Source: a virus
Strand: one strand, 5' to 3'
Virus record (IMG/VR): IMGVR_UViG_3300035698_035347
Location: 1-23,899 of that record
DNA length: 23,899 nucleotides
Both the position numbers and the translations under genes were made by a program. The notes beneath the pieces were generated by a model that saw only the letters and a list, made by a program, of their open reading frames with translations, had not been told where the DNA came from and ran no database searches. Below are positions 12,769 to 20,893 of this stretch, in pieces; positions within the stretch are counted from its first letter, which is position 1; every line of letters starts with the position of its first letter.

Positions 12769-13477
12769 ACTGATATTGAACAAAGCAAAAGAGCGTGGTT
12801 CGATTGAGATAATCAATAAGACCGATGAAACGGCTGATTTATGCATATATGGATATATCGCTTCTGAAAAGTGGGATGATACCGATGTTGTACCTAATGA
12901 TGTAAAAAAGCTTTTGGACGATATTAAAGACGTTGAGGATCTTAATATCTATATAAATTCGGCTGGTGGCTCTGTTTTTGCAGGTATGGCCATATACAAT
13001 ATGCTTAAAAGGTTCAAAGCCAAGAAAACCATCTATGTAGATGGTTTGGCTGGAAGTATCGCAAGTGTCATTGCATTTTGTGGTGATAAGCTAGTTATTC
13101 CAAGCAACTCATACATGATGGTCCACCGGGCATGGTCGATAGCGGTTGGCAATTCGGAAGATCTACTAAAGATGGCAGAAACGCTAGAGACGATAGACAA
13201 GGGTATTTTGAATGTTTATGAAGCGAATGTTAAAGATGGTGTTAATGCTGATGTATTAAAAACATTGGTCAATGATGAAACGTGGCTGACTGGTGATGAG
13301 GCAAGTGAGTATTTCGACGTTGAAGTTGCCGATCCGCTTGAAGTAGTTGCATATTCGGGCAATTTAGACTATAGAAATACGCCAAAAGTATTCAAGGAAT
13401 CGAAGGATAAGCCCAAACCTGATAAGCAGGCAAAAGGTAAAGCATTAGCATTATTAAAACTTGAGTGTGAAAAGTAA
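12761..13477 (+). CDS. ClpP-like prohead maturation protease
   Basis: A 238-residue ClpP-family serine protease that processes the capsid protein during head assembly. The catalytic Ser99 lies in DGLAGSIASVI, His122 in MMVHRAW, and the aspartate is probably Asp172 in NDETWLTGDEA; the oxyanion turn INSAGGSVFAG (65-75) is present. The start is TTG at 12761, with AAAGGAG upstream and an eight-base overlap with the portal stop; a longer in-frame ATG start at 12638 would lie deep in the portal gene. The last 25 residues are lysine-rich. The end of the gene overlaps a terminator-like hairpin (13463-13489). Confidence 0.92.
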   Translation: MSKLILNKAKERGSIEIINKTDETADLCIYGYIASEKWDDTDVVPNDVKKLLDDIKDVEDLNIYINSAGGSVFAGMAIYNMLKRFKAKKTIYVDGLAGSIASVIAFCGDKLVIPSNSYMMVHRAWSIAVGNSEDLLKMAETLETIDKGILNVYEANVKDGVNADVLKTLVNDETWLTGDEASEYFDVEVADPLEVVAYSGNLDYRNTPKVFKESKDKPKPDKQAKGKALALLKLECEK

Positions 13478-13489
13478 CACTCTTTTTTT
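13463..13489 (+). terminator. Terminator between protease and capsid genes
   Basis: GAGTGT (13463-13468) and ACACTC (13477-13482) form a six-base stem with an eight-base loop, followed by seven T residues. It overlaps the stop of the protease gene. In the middle of a structural operon it is more likely a partial terminator or a processing stop that sets different levels for protease and capsid. Confidence 0.6.
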
Positions 13490-13517
13490 ATATCAAATAT
13501 TTGGAGGAAAAACAGAA

Positions 13518-14672
13518 ATGAAATTAAAAGAATTATTTGCAAAACGTGAACAATTGATTAAAGAAGCTGATACTTTCACGGACGAAACATCGCTTGAAGA
13601 CATTCAGGCTAAACAAGCCGAAATCAAAAAGGTGAATGCACAGATTGACCTTGAGGAAGAGAAAGAAGACACAGCAAAGGCAAAAGCTGCAAGAATTATT
13701 GCAGGAAATGGAATGACTCCTGCAGATCCAGCAGATGGTGCCTGTGAAGATGTTAGAGCATCAAAAGTCTATGCTGATGGGTTTTATAATATGGTTCGTG
13801 GTAGAAACTTGACCACTGAGCAGAGTCAAGTTGTAAATGTTATTAGCACAACAGGTGTGCCTGTTCCAAAATCATTTCAAAACAAGCTTATCATTGCTTT
13901 GGAAGAGGAAAACATTATGCGTTCACTCGCAACCGTGATCTCAACCGAGAGTGACAAGGATATACCTATTGTTGCAACTAAAGGCTCTGCTGATTGGACC
14001 GACGAAAACGGTGCGTTCAATGAATCCGATGATACTTTTGGTGTAGTAACCCTCAGTGCATATAAGCTAACAAGGATTTTAAAGGTATCTGAAGAGATTA
14101 TGGAAGATAATACTTTTAATCTTGAAGATTACCTGGTTAAATCTTTTGCTAGAGCAATTGCGGTACCTGAGGAAGCTGCTATGGTTAGCGGAGATGGTAC
14201 GAAAAAACCTACGGGCATTATTGTAACTGCAGGAATAGGCGTTACTGCCTTAAGTGAAACAGCGATTACGGCTGATGAGATTATTGATCTATTCTATTCA
14301 CTTGGCAGAGTTTACCGCGATAAAGCGACATGGATGATGAATGACAGCACAATTAAAGTCATTAGAAAGTTAAAAGACAGTAATAACGATTACATCTGGG
14401 CAAAAGGCCTTGCTGGTGAGCCTGATACTATTTTAGGTAGACCAGTCAAAGCTTCAAGTGCGATGCCTACGATTGCTGAATCTGCAAAGATTATTGTTTT
14501 TGGAGATATTTCATATTATCAAATTGCTGATAGAAGTAAGCGTACATTCCAGCGACTTAATGAGCTTTATTCTGCTAATGGCCAAGTCGGCTTTAGAGGC
14601 TATGAGCGAGTTGATGGCAAATTGACTTTGGCTGAAGCGGTCAAAGTTTTAAAGATGAAAGCATCTGCTTAA
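13518..14672 (+). CDS. Major capsid protein, HK97 fold
   Basis: A 384-residue HK97-type capsid protein. Residues 1-70 are a charged helical delta-like region (KLKELFAKREQLIKEADTFT onward), expected to act as an internal scaffold and be cleaved off by the ClpP-like protease. The mature part begins with NVISTTGVPVPKSFQNKLI and contains typical HK97 segments such as the E-loop region around SDKDIPIVATKGSADWTDEN, the SEEIMEDNTFNLEDYL helix, MVSGDGTKKPTGI, and the A-domain GLAGEPDTILGRPVKASSAM. The ATG at 13518 has GGAGG ten bases upstream; an in-frame earlier start (13461) overlaps the terminator and is rejected. Hairpins flank the gene on both sides. Confidence 0.96.
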   Translation: MKLKELFAKREQLIKEADTFTDETSLEDIQAKQAEIKKVNAQIDLEEEKEDTAKAKAARIIAGNGMTPADPADGACEDVRASKVYADGFYNMVRGRNLTTEQSQVVNVISTTGVPVPKSFQNKLIIALEEENIMRSLATVISTESDKDIPIVATKGSADWTDENGAFNESDDTFGVVTLSAYKLTRILKVSEEIMEDNTFNLEDYLVKSFARAIAVPEEAAMVSGDGTKKPTGIIVTAGIGVTALSETAITADEIIDLFYSLGRVYRDKATWMMNDSTIKVIRKLKDSNNDYIWAKGLAGEPDTILGRPVKASSAMPTIAESAKIIVFGDISYYQIADRSKRTFQRLNELYSANGQVGFRGYERVDGKLTLAEAVKVLKMKASA

Positions 14673-14688
14673 AGGTAGGGCTTAAAGC

Positions 14689-14713
14689 ATAGCCACACAT
14701 ACCGAGTGGCTAT
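14689..14713 (+). other. RNA hairpin after the capsid gene
   Basis: ATAGCCAC (14689-14696) and GTGGCTAT (14706-14713) form a perfect eight-base stem with a nine-base loop. No T-run follows, so it is not a standard terminator; it may protect the 3' end of capsid mRNA or mark a processing point. The 53-residue gene begins 27 bases later. Confidence 0.5.
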
Positions 14714-14739
14714 AATTATATAAATTTGGAGGAAACAAA

Positions 14740-14901
14740 ATGAGTAAAATTAAAATATTAAAATCATGCGCTGGAGAAAGATTTTCGTATTCAAAAGGTG
14801 ACGTCATTGATGCAGATCCTAAAGTTGCAAAGGATCTTATTAAGTCAAAGTATGCTGTAGCAGTAAAGACAAACAGCAAAGAGGTTGAGAAGGAAGTGTA
14901 A
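14740..14901 (+). CDS. Small phage protein, 53 residues
   Basis: A short gene between capsid and connector. It begins MSKIKILKSCAGERFSYSKG and continues DVIDADPKVAKDLIKSKYAV: this pattern (a strand, a turn, then an acidic helix ending in a strand) is seen in small proteins at this place in many Firmicute phages, sometimes listed as head-associated. Their job is unsettled. The ATG follows a strong GGAGG site, and the TAA stop shares its last base with the ATG of the next gene, showing tight coupling. Coding is convincing; function unknown. Confidence 0.75.
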   Translation: MSKIKILKSCAGERFSYSKGDVIDADPKVAKDLIKSKYAVAVKTNSKEVEKEV

Positions 14902-15185
14902 TGGCTATTAACACATTAGCAGAAGTAAAACAATATCTCAAAATTGATATTGTGGATGATGATGAATTGCTTAATATTCAGATTGATGCTGCTGAAAGCT
15001 ATTTGAAAAATGCAACAGGCATCGAGTTTGCAACGGATAATAAGATTGCGAAGCTTTTTTTGTTCATGTTACTTGAAAACATGTATGAAAACAGGGCGCT
15101 TGTAGTAAACGGTAATGAGCATATCAACATCACTGCTCAAGGTCTGATGATGCAATTGCAATATTGCTATGAGGTGGAAGATTGA
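14901..15185 (+). CDS. Head-tail connector, gp6-like
   Basis: A 94-residue helical protein of the HK97 gp6/Phage_gp6 type, the adaptor ring that docks under the portal. Typical features: the start INTLAEVKQYLKID, then DDELLNIQIDAAESYLKNATG, and a closing long helix FLFMLLENMYENRA. Length fits. It overlaps the 53-residue gene by one base at its start and the next gene by four bases at its end, the standard packing of head-tail joining genes. Confidence 0.85.
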   Translation: MAINTLAEVKQYLKIDIVDDDELLNIQIDAAESYLKNATGIEFATDNKIAKLFLFMLLENMYENRALVVNGNEHINITAQGLMMQLQYCYEVED

Positions 15186-15529
15186 ATCCGGGTAAATTGA
15201 ATAAGCGAGTTAAGATATATAGCTTCGAAGGCAACGATGTTGAGGATGATGCAGGCGGCGTGCTTGATAACTGGGAAACGTCAGAAGGATGGTCGCTTGT
15301 TTTGGAAACTTGGGCATCGATTTGGCCAGCAAGTGAGAAAGCAAAGATCATTGCAGGACAGCAGCAATCAGAAGTATCGCATACGATCTTGCTTAGGTAT
15401 AACAGCCTTATTAAGCCATCACATGTGATTATTTACAATGGCCGAAGGCTAGACATTGAAACGATTCTAAACATCGATGAAAGCAGTACATATCTTAGGC
15501 TGATATGCATTGAAAAGGTACAAGAATGA
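15182..15529 (+). CDS. Head-tail joining (head closure) protein
   Basis: A 115-residue protein of the Phage_H_T_join type (SPP1 gp16-like), a mostly beta protein that plugs the connector and receives the tail. Typical are the start NPGKLNKRVKIYSFEG, the middle WASIWPASEKAKIIAGQQQS, and the strand-rich end HVIIYNGRRLDIETILNIDE. The TTG start at 15182 is supported by GAGGTGG and overlaps the previous stop. The next gene overlaps its stop by four bases. Confidence 0.87.
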   Translation: MNPGKLNKRVKIYSFEGNDVEDDAGGVLDNWETSEGWSLVLETWASIWPASEKAKIIAGQQQSEVSHTILLRYNSLIKPSHVIIYNGRRLDIETILNIDESSTYLRLICIEKVQE

Positions 15530-15942
15530 TACGTATTGAAGGAATAGATAAAACAGTTGATAAGCTCTGGAAGTATAGTCAGGACTTCTTTGAAGCGGCG
15601 AGCAAGATTACCAAGACGGCTGCTGGGATGGTTGTCAAAAAGGGTAAATCTAGAGCGCCAGTCGGCCCAAATAGGAGATCCGGAAAGTCAGGTAGTTTGC
15701 GAGATTCAATAAAGGCAAAATACTTTCTTAAAGATGGACCTGCCGCAACTGTTATGCCAAGAAAGAAAAAAGCACCACATAGACACCTTGTAGCTTATGG
15801 ATCAGGACCAAGATCGCAGAAAAGCGGAAAGTCAACAGGTGTAATGTCAAAAAATTCATTCATGGATGGAGCTGAGGATACAGCCATAGTATATTTCAAC
15901 TCATCCATTAGGTCGGAGGTAGCAAAACGTGTCACTATTTGA
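15526..15942 (+). CDS. Tail completion protein, HK97 gp10-like
   Basis: A 138-residue basic protein of the HK97-gp10_like family, found at the head-tail junction and needed to finish the tail. It shows the family pattern: an N-terminal helical region (VDKLWKYSQDFFEAASKITK), the short conserved KSRAPVGPNRRSGKSGSLRD stretch, and AYGSGPRSQKSGK followed by FMDGAEDTA. It overlaps both neighbours and is read with them. Confidence 0.85.
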   Translation: MIRIEGIDKTVDKLWKYSQDFFEAASKITKTAAGMVVKKGKSRAPVGPNRRSGKSGSLRDSIKAKYFLKDGPAATVMPRKKKAPHRHLVAYGSGPRSQKSGKSTGVMSKNSFMDGAEDTAIVYFNSSIRSEVAKRVTI

Positions 15943-16300
15943 TTTGCAAAAGAAGATATATGCGGCTATAAACGTCAGTAGTATCAAGACCATAGCAAAA
16001 ATCTATGACTATATACCTGAAAAGGCTAAAATGCCATTTGTATTGCTTGGTGATGATAGCGCGATTGAACATAAAACAAAAACTTTTCTTGGGTATGAAG
16101 TAACATCAATAATCTATGTTTGGGGTGAAGAGCGTAGTATGAAAAACGTGAAAACTCTACTGGATAGGCTTGGTGGGTTGCTCGGCAAGGATTTAGATGA
16201 ATATAAGTTCCATGCAATATCTGCGATTTCAGCTCGAAGAGAGAGCGTAGAGTATGTAAAAGGAATGATAGAAGTTAAATATAGGATAACGGAGGTTTAA
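15929..16300 (+). CDS. Tail terminator-like protein (DUF3168)
   Basis: A 123-residue protein of the DUF3168/gp17 type, which caps the tail tube at the head end. Segments such as LFDLQKKIYAAINV, YDYIPEKAKMPFVLLGDDSA and RSMKNVKTLLDRLGGLLGKD are characteristic. The GTG start at 15929 has GGAGGT upstream, inside the end of the previous gene. It directly precedes the tail tube gene, as expected for this protein. Confidence 0.82.
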   Translation: MSLFDLQKKIYAAINVSSIKTIAKIYDYIPEKAKMPFVLLGDDSAIEHKTKTFLGYEVTSIIYVWGEERSMKNVKTLLDRLGGLLGKDLDEYKFHAISAISARRESVEYVKGMIEVKYRITEV

Positions 16301-16302
16301 AG

Positions 16303-16686
16303 ATGAAAGGTGTAGACGTATTAGTAAAGATTGGAGCCAATGCTGTTGGTGGCCAAAGAGGAGCAACGCTGAACAGGTCAGGGGAAGCGATTGATAAAAC
16401 AACCAAGGACAGCAACGGTTGGAAGGAAAATGATTCTGGGTTAAAGGAATGGAGCGTAGATTGTGACGGTCTGCTTGTTTTAGATGATACCGCATACGGT
16501 GCGCTTGAAACAGCGTTTATGGCATCAGAGGCAGTCACCGTTGAGGTCGCACTGCCTGGTGGTAATACCTATTCGGGCTCGGCGATCATAACTGACTTTC
16601 CGATTGAAGCACCTTACGATGATGAAGTGACTTATTCTGTGTCGTTCCTAGGTACTGGAGCACTAACAATCACGCCAGCAGTATAA
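16303..16686 (+). CDS. Major tail (tube) protein, TP901-1 type
   Basis: A 127-residue tail tube protein, at the short end for its family. It resembles TP901-1-type major tail proteins: KGVDVLVKIGANAVGGQRGA, then EAIDKTTKDSNGWKENDSGL and KEWSVDCDGLLVLDDTAYGA, and a closing beta region ITDFPIEAPYDDEVTYSVSF. Hexamers of this protein stack around the tape measure to form the tube. An AACGGAGG site precedes the ATG, two bases after the previous stop. Placement between tail terminator and assembly chaperones supports the call. Confidence 0.9.
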   Translation: MKGVDVLVKIGANAVGGQRGATLNRSGEAIDKTTKDSNGWKENDSGLKEWSVDCDGLLVLDDTAYGALETAFMASEAVTVEVALPGGNTYSGSAIITDFPIEAPYDDEVTYSVSFLGTGALTITPAV

Positions 16687-16703
16687 ATGAAAAGAGGTAA
16701 TAT

Positions 16704-17036
16704 ATGAATCAATCAGTAATATTAAAAGCGGATAGACCAAGGGGTCTAAGGTACAGCACAAGCGCATTTTGTAAAGTTGAGGAAATCACAGGCAAAACGA
16801 TCTTTGAGCTTAATGAAGGTGCTGGCATGATAGAGATGCGTGCTATGCTTTACTGCGGTCTTTATTGGGAGGATAAGCAACTTACGCTTGAAGATACCGG
16901 AGAAATTATGGACGTTATATTGCAAAATGACGATATAGAATATCTGAGCGAGAAAATCGCTCAAGCGGTAGAAATGGCTACAGGTAATAACAGGAAAACC
17001 GGAAAAAAGCACAAGAAGGGGAAGCGGAATCATTGA
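16704..17036 (+). CDS. Tail assembly chaperone (gpG-like)
   Basis: A 110-residue tail assembly chaperone, the short product of a frameshifting pair. It has the gpG-like fold signals LRYSTSAFCKVEEITGKTIF and MIEMRAMLYCGLYWEDKQLT, ending in a lysine-rich tail (TGKKHKKGKRNH). A heptamer A AAA AAG at 17003-17009, in the right phase, allows a -1 shift at residue 102 into the next frame, giving the longer GT product. These chaperones bind the tape measure protein and recruit tube subunits. Its place before the tape measure gene is invariant in such phages. Confidence 0.9.
   Translation: MNQSVILKADRPRGLRYSTSAFCKVEEITGKTIFELNEGAGMIEMRAMLYCGLYWEDKQLTLEDTGEIMDVILQNDDIEYLSEKIAQAVEMATGNNRKTGKKHKKGKRNH
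17003..17009 (+). other. -1 frameshift slippery site (A AAA AAG)
   Basis: Seven bases AAAAAAG with zero-frame codons AAA and AAG: the most efficient bacterial -1 slippery heptamer, as in E. coli dnaX. An AGG about ten bases upstream could act as the usual Shine-Dalgarno-like stimulator. After the slip the new frame reads AQEGEAESLTPG and stays open to 17317. Confidence 0.85.
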
Positions 17037-17317
17037 CCCCTGGGCAGGCATATAAATACTATACCGGCGAGATAGGCATCAGTCCTGAAGAGTTTTATAG
17101 CAGCACTCCTGCTGAGCTTCACCTAAAAGCTGAAGGGTATTTGGAATCGGTCAAGAATAAGGCTGAGCTTGCAAGCTATGTGACGGCCATAGGTGTTCAT
17201 AATGCGATGAGTAAGAAGAAAGTGAAACTTTTTAAAAATGCAACTGAAAATCATGGAATAAGTAAAGATAAGAAAAAAGAAGATTTGAAATATTTGAAAG
17301 ATAAATTTAAAGAGTAA
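17009..17317 (+). CDS. Frameshift extension of the tail chaperone (gpT-like)
   Basis: This is the T part of a GT fusion, made when ribosomes slip back one base at 17003-17009. The fusion has 102 residues from the first gene plus 102 from this frame, 204 in all. The T part includes TPGQAYKYYTGEIGISPEEF, then a helical, strongly lysine-rich end. In lambda and its relatives, the G and GT proteins are made in a fixed ratio and T binds the tube protein while G coats the tape measure. A separate TTG start at 17033 gives the same frame but has no good ribosome site, so the fusion is preferred. Confidence 0.82.
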   Translation, partial: AQEGEAESLTPGQAYKYYTGEIGISPEEFYSSTPAELHLKAEGYLESVKNKAELASYVTAIGVHNAMSKKKVKLFKNATENHGISKDKKKEDLKYLKDKFKE

Positions 17318-17340
17318 GCACCTAGCAAAGGTGCTTCTTT
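17316..17340 (+). terminator. Terminator-like hairpin before the tape measure gene
   Basis: AAGCACCT (17316-17323) pairs with AGGTGCTT (17329-17336) over eight bases around the loop AGCAA, followed by a T-rich run. It begins on the stop of the chaperone gene. As the tape measure gene 16 bases later shows no clear promoter, it probably only reduces transcription into the tail genes. Confidence 0.55.
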
Positions 17341-17355
17341 TAGTTAGGTGAAAAC

Positions 17356-19485
17356 ATGCCATTACTAGTCAAGATCGGAGCGGACCTAAAAAGCTTTGAT
17401 CAAAAGATGAAGCGCGCCACAAAGGATATCTCGTACTTAGGTAGTAAAATATCCAATGCTGGAAGCACAATGACCAGGGGAATAACTCTTCCTCTAATCG
17501 GGGTTGCTATTGCTGCTGGTAAGGTCGGGATCGACTTTGAAGCTCAGATGAAACGAGTTGCTGCTATTAGCCTTGCAACTGAAGGTGATCTTCAAGCTCT
17601 TGAGGATAAGGCGCGTGAGCTTGGAAGCACTACCATGTTTAGCGCTACGAAAGCAGCAGAAGGACTTGAAAACTTTGCCAGGGCTGGGTTTGAAGTTGAA
17701 GAGAGCTTGAATGCTATTGAGCCTTCATTAAACCTAGCTATTGCGACAGGCGTTGAGCTGGCAACTGTAACAGATATAGTAGCATCGGCCATCAAGGGTT
17801 TTGGCTTGGAAGCCAAGGATACAGCCAAGCTTACCGATCTTTTGGCCAATGTTACGGCTAACTCTAAAACTAACCTTGAACAGCTAGGTGAAGCGTTTAC
17901 ATACGTTGCACCTATAGCAAGTGCACTTGGCTTTTCTGCTGAAGACGTAGCTGAAGCTTTGGGTCTTATGGCGAACGCTGGCATCACTGGAAGCTTGGCT
18001 GGAACTACTCTAAGGTCAGCAATGACAAACCTTGCTAAGCCAACCGCTGAGGCGAAAAAAGCGATGAAAGCGCTCGGAGTTACGATCACTGATGCAGAAG
18101 GGAACATGCTCCCACTCGACGATGTAGTAGGGCAATTACGCGGTTCATTTGCAGATCTGACAAAGGAAGAGCAAGCACAAAACGCAGCTGCCATTTTTGG
18201 GAAAAGAGCGATGAGTGGCATGCTCGCTGTTATCAATGCTACTGAAGAGGATATTGATAAACTAGCAGATGCTACCACTAATTATAACGGGGTTGTAAAG
18301 AAGCAAGCCGACATTATGCAATCAGGATCAAAAGGTGCACTTATCAGGCTTAAGTCAGCAGTTGAAGAGCTTGGGATTGCGTTTACGCAGACGCTATTAC
18401 CAGTGCTTACTAAGATCACATCCATGTTCCAAGGGCTGGTTGATATGATGAATAAACTATCTCCAGCGCAAAAAGAGCAAATCATTAAGATTGCTGGTTT
18501 AGTTGCGGCGATTGGACCATTACTATTAGTAGTTGGCAAAGCGATATCACTGTTTGGAAAACTACAATTTTTATTCAGCATGGTTGCTGGTGGTATCGCC
18601 GGAATTTCCCTGCCAGTGGTTGCTGTTGTTGCAGCCATAGCTGGATTAGTAGCTATATTTTCATTGCTATACAAAAACAATGAAGGTTTTAGAAATAGTG
18701 TGAACTCCATGTGGGAGCAAGTGAAAGTCATGTTTGCTGGTGGCTTTGAGTTTATAAAGGCTCTAGTTGATATGTTTGTTGGAATGTTTACGCTCGCATG
18801 GCAAAATAATTTTTTTAATATCCAAGAGATCATTATAGCTGGTTGGGAATACATACAAGAAATATTCATTATGGCCATACAGTTAATTACGGATATATTT
18901 TCTGTATTTACTGCAATGCTCAAGGGAGATTGGCAAGGCGCGCTGCAAGCTATTTTGACGCTAGCGCAGAACTTTTGGAAGATTATTAAAAAAGTATTCC
19001 TAGCTGGGATTAAACTTTTGCTTAGTATGTTCGGCCTTAACCTTGAAGAGCTAGTGAAAAACGTTACAGAAAAGATAGACAAGCTTAAACAGGTATTCTC
19101 ATCCCTGCAAGACAAAGTTAAATATGTTGTAGACCGGATAAAAGAGATCTGGAAAAGTTTTAGACTGCCTACATTTTCACTACGGATGACGACTAAAACG
19201 TTTTTTGGTAAATCATTCACGTTTCCAACTGGCATCAATATTCACTGGCCAAAATTAGACTGGCATGCTGATGGCGGGATATTTACAAAACCAACGGTTC
19301 TTGGCGGTCATGGGTTTGGTGAAGCGGGTAAAGAAGCGATATTGCCATTAAGTAAGCTGCCAGGGCTATTGGGATTAGATGCACAAAAACAAGGAAACAT
19401 CATACAAGTATATATTGGTGATGAGTTAATTATGGAGTACATTGATAATGCACTAGGTAAAAAGCTACTTGGGGGACTTACTTAA
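17356..19485 (+). CDS. Tail tape measure protein
   Basis: A 709-residue tape measure protein, which sets tail length and later leaves with the DNA. At about 0.15 nm per residue it predicts a tail near 106 nm. The TP901-type core lies in the N-terminal half (GITLPLIGVAIAAGKVGIDF, then FEAQMKRVAAIS, and SAEDVAEALGLMANAGITG). Hydrophobic segments follow at about 375-435 (IAGLVAAIGPLLLVVGKAIS and LPVVAVVAAIAGLVAIFSLL), which may enter the host membrane. The C-terminus has the common DGGIFTKPTVLGGHGFGEAG and KEAILPLSKL. The ATG follows AGGTGAAAAC. Two long open frames on the other strand are shadows of its codon bias. Confidence 0.96.
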   Translation: MPLLVKIGADLKSFDQKMKRATKDISYLGSKISNAGSTMTRGITLPLIGVAIAAGKVGIDFEAQMKRVAAISLATEGDLQALEDKARELGSTTMFSATKAAEGLENFARAGFEVEESLNAIEPSLNLAIATGVELATVTDIVASAIKGFGLEAKDTAKLTDLLANVTANSKTNLEQLGEAFTYVAPIASALGFSAEDVAEALGLMANAGITGSLAGTTLRSAMTNLAKPTAEAKKAMKALGVTITDAEGNMLPLDDVVGQLRGSFADLTKEEQAQNAAAIFGKRAMSGMLAVINATEEDIDKLADATTNYNGVVKKQADIMQSGSKGALIRLKSAVEELGIAFTQTLLPVLTKITSMFQGLVDMMNKLSPAQKEQIIKIAGLVAAIGPLLLVVGKAISLFGKLQFLFSMVAGGIAGISLPVVAVVAAIAGLVAIFSLLYKNNEGFRNSVNSMWEQVKVMFAGGFEFIKALVDMFVGMFTLAWQNNFFNIQEIIIAGWEYIQEIFIMAIQLITDIFSVFTAMLKGDWQGALQAILTLAQNFWKIIKKVFLAGIKLLLSMFGLNLEELVKNVTEKIDKLKQVFSSLQDKVKYVVDRIKEIWKSFRLPTFSLRMTTKTFFGKSFTFPTGINIHWPKLDWHADGGIFTKPTVLGGHGFGEAGKEAILPLSKLPGLLGLDAQKQGNIIQVYIGDELIMEYIDNALGKKLLGGLT

Positions 19486-20663
19486 TGTGGGGCGTTGAGA
19501 TAAATGGTATCGAGCAGGTTGACAAAGTGATATCAGCAACTGCTAGCAATCAGCTTGATAGACAAAACAATGTGTTTAATTTTACATGTAAAGATATTGA
19601 TGAAACTTATCATTTTTTAGAATGCAATATGAACATCGACGGTAAAGACGTTGCTTCAGGAATTGTTATTGATCAACGATTTAGTGAGCGCGGATTTAAA
19701 AAAGCAACTATACGCTGTACGGACCATTATTATATCTTCCAACACAGGATCGTTATTGAAAGATATGAGAACATGCTTGCAAGCGAGATCCTTACTCACT
19801 TAATAACGAAGTATGCACCAGAGTTTGATTCAACGTTTATTGATCCAACTCAATATGTCATAGAGAAGTTTTACTGTGACTATATGCTTTTATCAGAGGC
19901 TATTACAAAGCTTAAGGCATACTTACCTGATCATCACTATTATATTGATGCCAACAGAGCATTTCATCTTTTTGAAAACTATGAGGACGATGGCATAAGG
20001 TTTGAAATTGACTCAGATACGGGCAGGTATAACTTTTTAAAAAACACTTTAGATGTTAGCTATGATGCAACCGATATTGTAAACAGAGTATGGGTGATTG
20101 GTGCAAAGGAAGCTGCTGAAAAGACTATCTCTCAATATTTCACTGGAGATGGTCAGCAAAGATATTTTTCGCTAGCGTATGAGCCAAACTATGTTGAGGT
20201 TTACGTTGACGATGTATTAAAAGAATCACTTCTTGATTCTAACGATGATAAAATGCAGGATTTTTTGATCAATAAAACAAACAAAGTAGCGTTTATCCCA
20301 GATAACATTATTACGCCTTTTACTGGCGAGATTAGGGTTGATTATAAGCCGACTATTCAGATTATTGATTACTTTGAAAACTATAACAGTGATAATCCTT
20401 ATCTTTTGGAAAAGGTTGTGAAGAATAAGGATGTTACGGACAAGATGTCGGCAAGGTCTTTTGGTAAAGCTGAAATAAGGCGACTTCAATCAATAAAAAC
20501 AATAGTAAGGCTTAGAACTTACGAAAATGTATGGATCGGACAAAGGTGCTATGTCAACATCGAAGATTACAACATCGACGGATACTTTGTTGTAAATCGA
20601 GTGAGTATGAGCTTTAAAACTAATGGGAAAGTGTTATCTACTGTTTCCTTGGAGGACTTCTAA
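19485..20663 (+). CDS. Tail tip or baseplate hub-like protein
   Basis: A 392-residue protein directly after the tape measure, overlapping its stop by one base. It has the look of hub proteins of the gp27/Mu gp44 type: beta-rich N-terminus (WGVEINGIEQVDKVISATAS), an ASEILTHLITKYAP helix of the kind found in the second hub domain, then a repeat of strands ending with YVNIEDYNIDGYFVVNRVSM. It probably forms the trimeric plug at the tail tip. A separate distal tail (Dit) gene is not seen between it and the tape measure. No peptidase motif is visible, unlike many tail-associated lysins. Position is strong; the exact fold is inferred. Confidence 0.7.
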   Translation: MWGVEINGIEQVDKVISATASNQLDRQNNVFNFTCKDIDETYHFLECNMNIDGKDVASGIVIDQRFSERGFKKATIRCTDHYYIFQHRIVIERYENMLASEILTHLITKYAPEFDSTFIDPTQYVIEKFYCDYMLLSEAITKLKAYLPDHHYYIDANRAFHLFENYEDDGIRFEIDSDTGRYNFLKNTLDVSYDATDIVNRVWVIGAKEAAEKTISQYFTGDGQQRYFSLAYEPNYVEVYVDDVLKESLLDSNDDKMQDFLINKTNKVAFIPDNIITPFTGEIRVDYKPTIQIIDYFENYNSDNPYLLEKVVKNKDVTDKMSARSFGKAEIRRLQSIKTIVRLRTYENVWIGQRCYVNIEDYNIDGYFVVNRVSMSFKTNGKVLSTVSLEDF

Positions 20664-20893
20664 TGTCAAATAGCTTAACTGAATTGCTACAAGGTCAAAA
20701 TGATAGAGTAACAGCTTTGGAGGATGCGAGCTTAGATAGTAATTTGATACTACCTAAAATTGCAAAGGTATATGAAGGTATAGCGCTTTCTGCAAGAGTA
20801 AAAGTTACAAGAGCAAAATATTATTTATGCTCAGAGATTACTTGTGATGTTGATCAAATAAATACTAAGGAATTTGAGGAGACGTATTATTAA
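20663..20893 (+). CDS. Small tail-region protein, 76 residues
   Basis: Not recognised as a family. The first 20 residues (SNSLTELLQGQNDRVTALED) look like a short coiled coil, and the rest includes KVYEGIALSARVKVTRAKYY, probably beta. GGAGG lies just before the ATG, which overlaps the hub stop; the last base of its own stop is the first base of the next ATG. Packed between hub and fibre genes, it is probably a tail-tip structural or linker protein. Confidence 0.65.
   Translation: MSNSLTELLQGQNDRVTALEDASLDSNLILPKIAKVYEGIALSARVKVTRAKYYLCSEITCDVDQINTKEFEETYY

Noticed and set aside
15182-15529. Overlapping plus and minus frames across the head-tail joining genes (for example 15237-15428)
   Set aside because: The joining-gene frame has family features, a ribosome site and coupling to both neighbours; the alternatives have none of these.
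17033-17317. A separate tail gene starting at TTG 17033
   Set aside because: There is no good ribosome site, and the slippery heptamer upstream makes the frame the second half of a fusion.
17592-19238. Two long open frames on the minus strand (228 and 318 codons) opposite the tape measure gene
   Set aside because: Their products are low-complexity and rich in Ala, Ser and Val or Ile, as expected from reading the helical tape measure gene backwards. They have no supported ribosome sites, and the plus-strand gene is certain.
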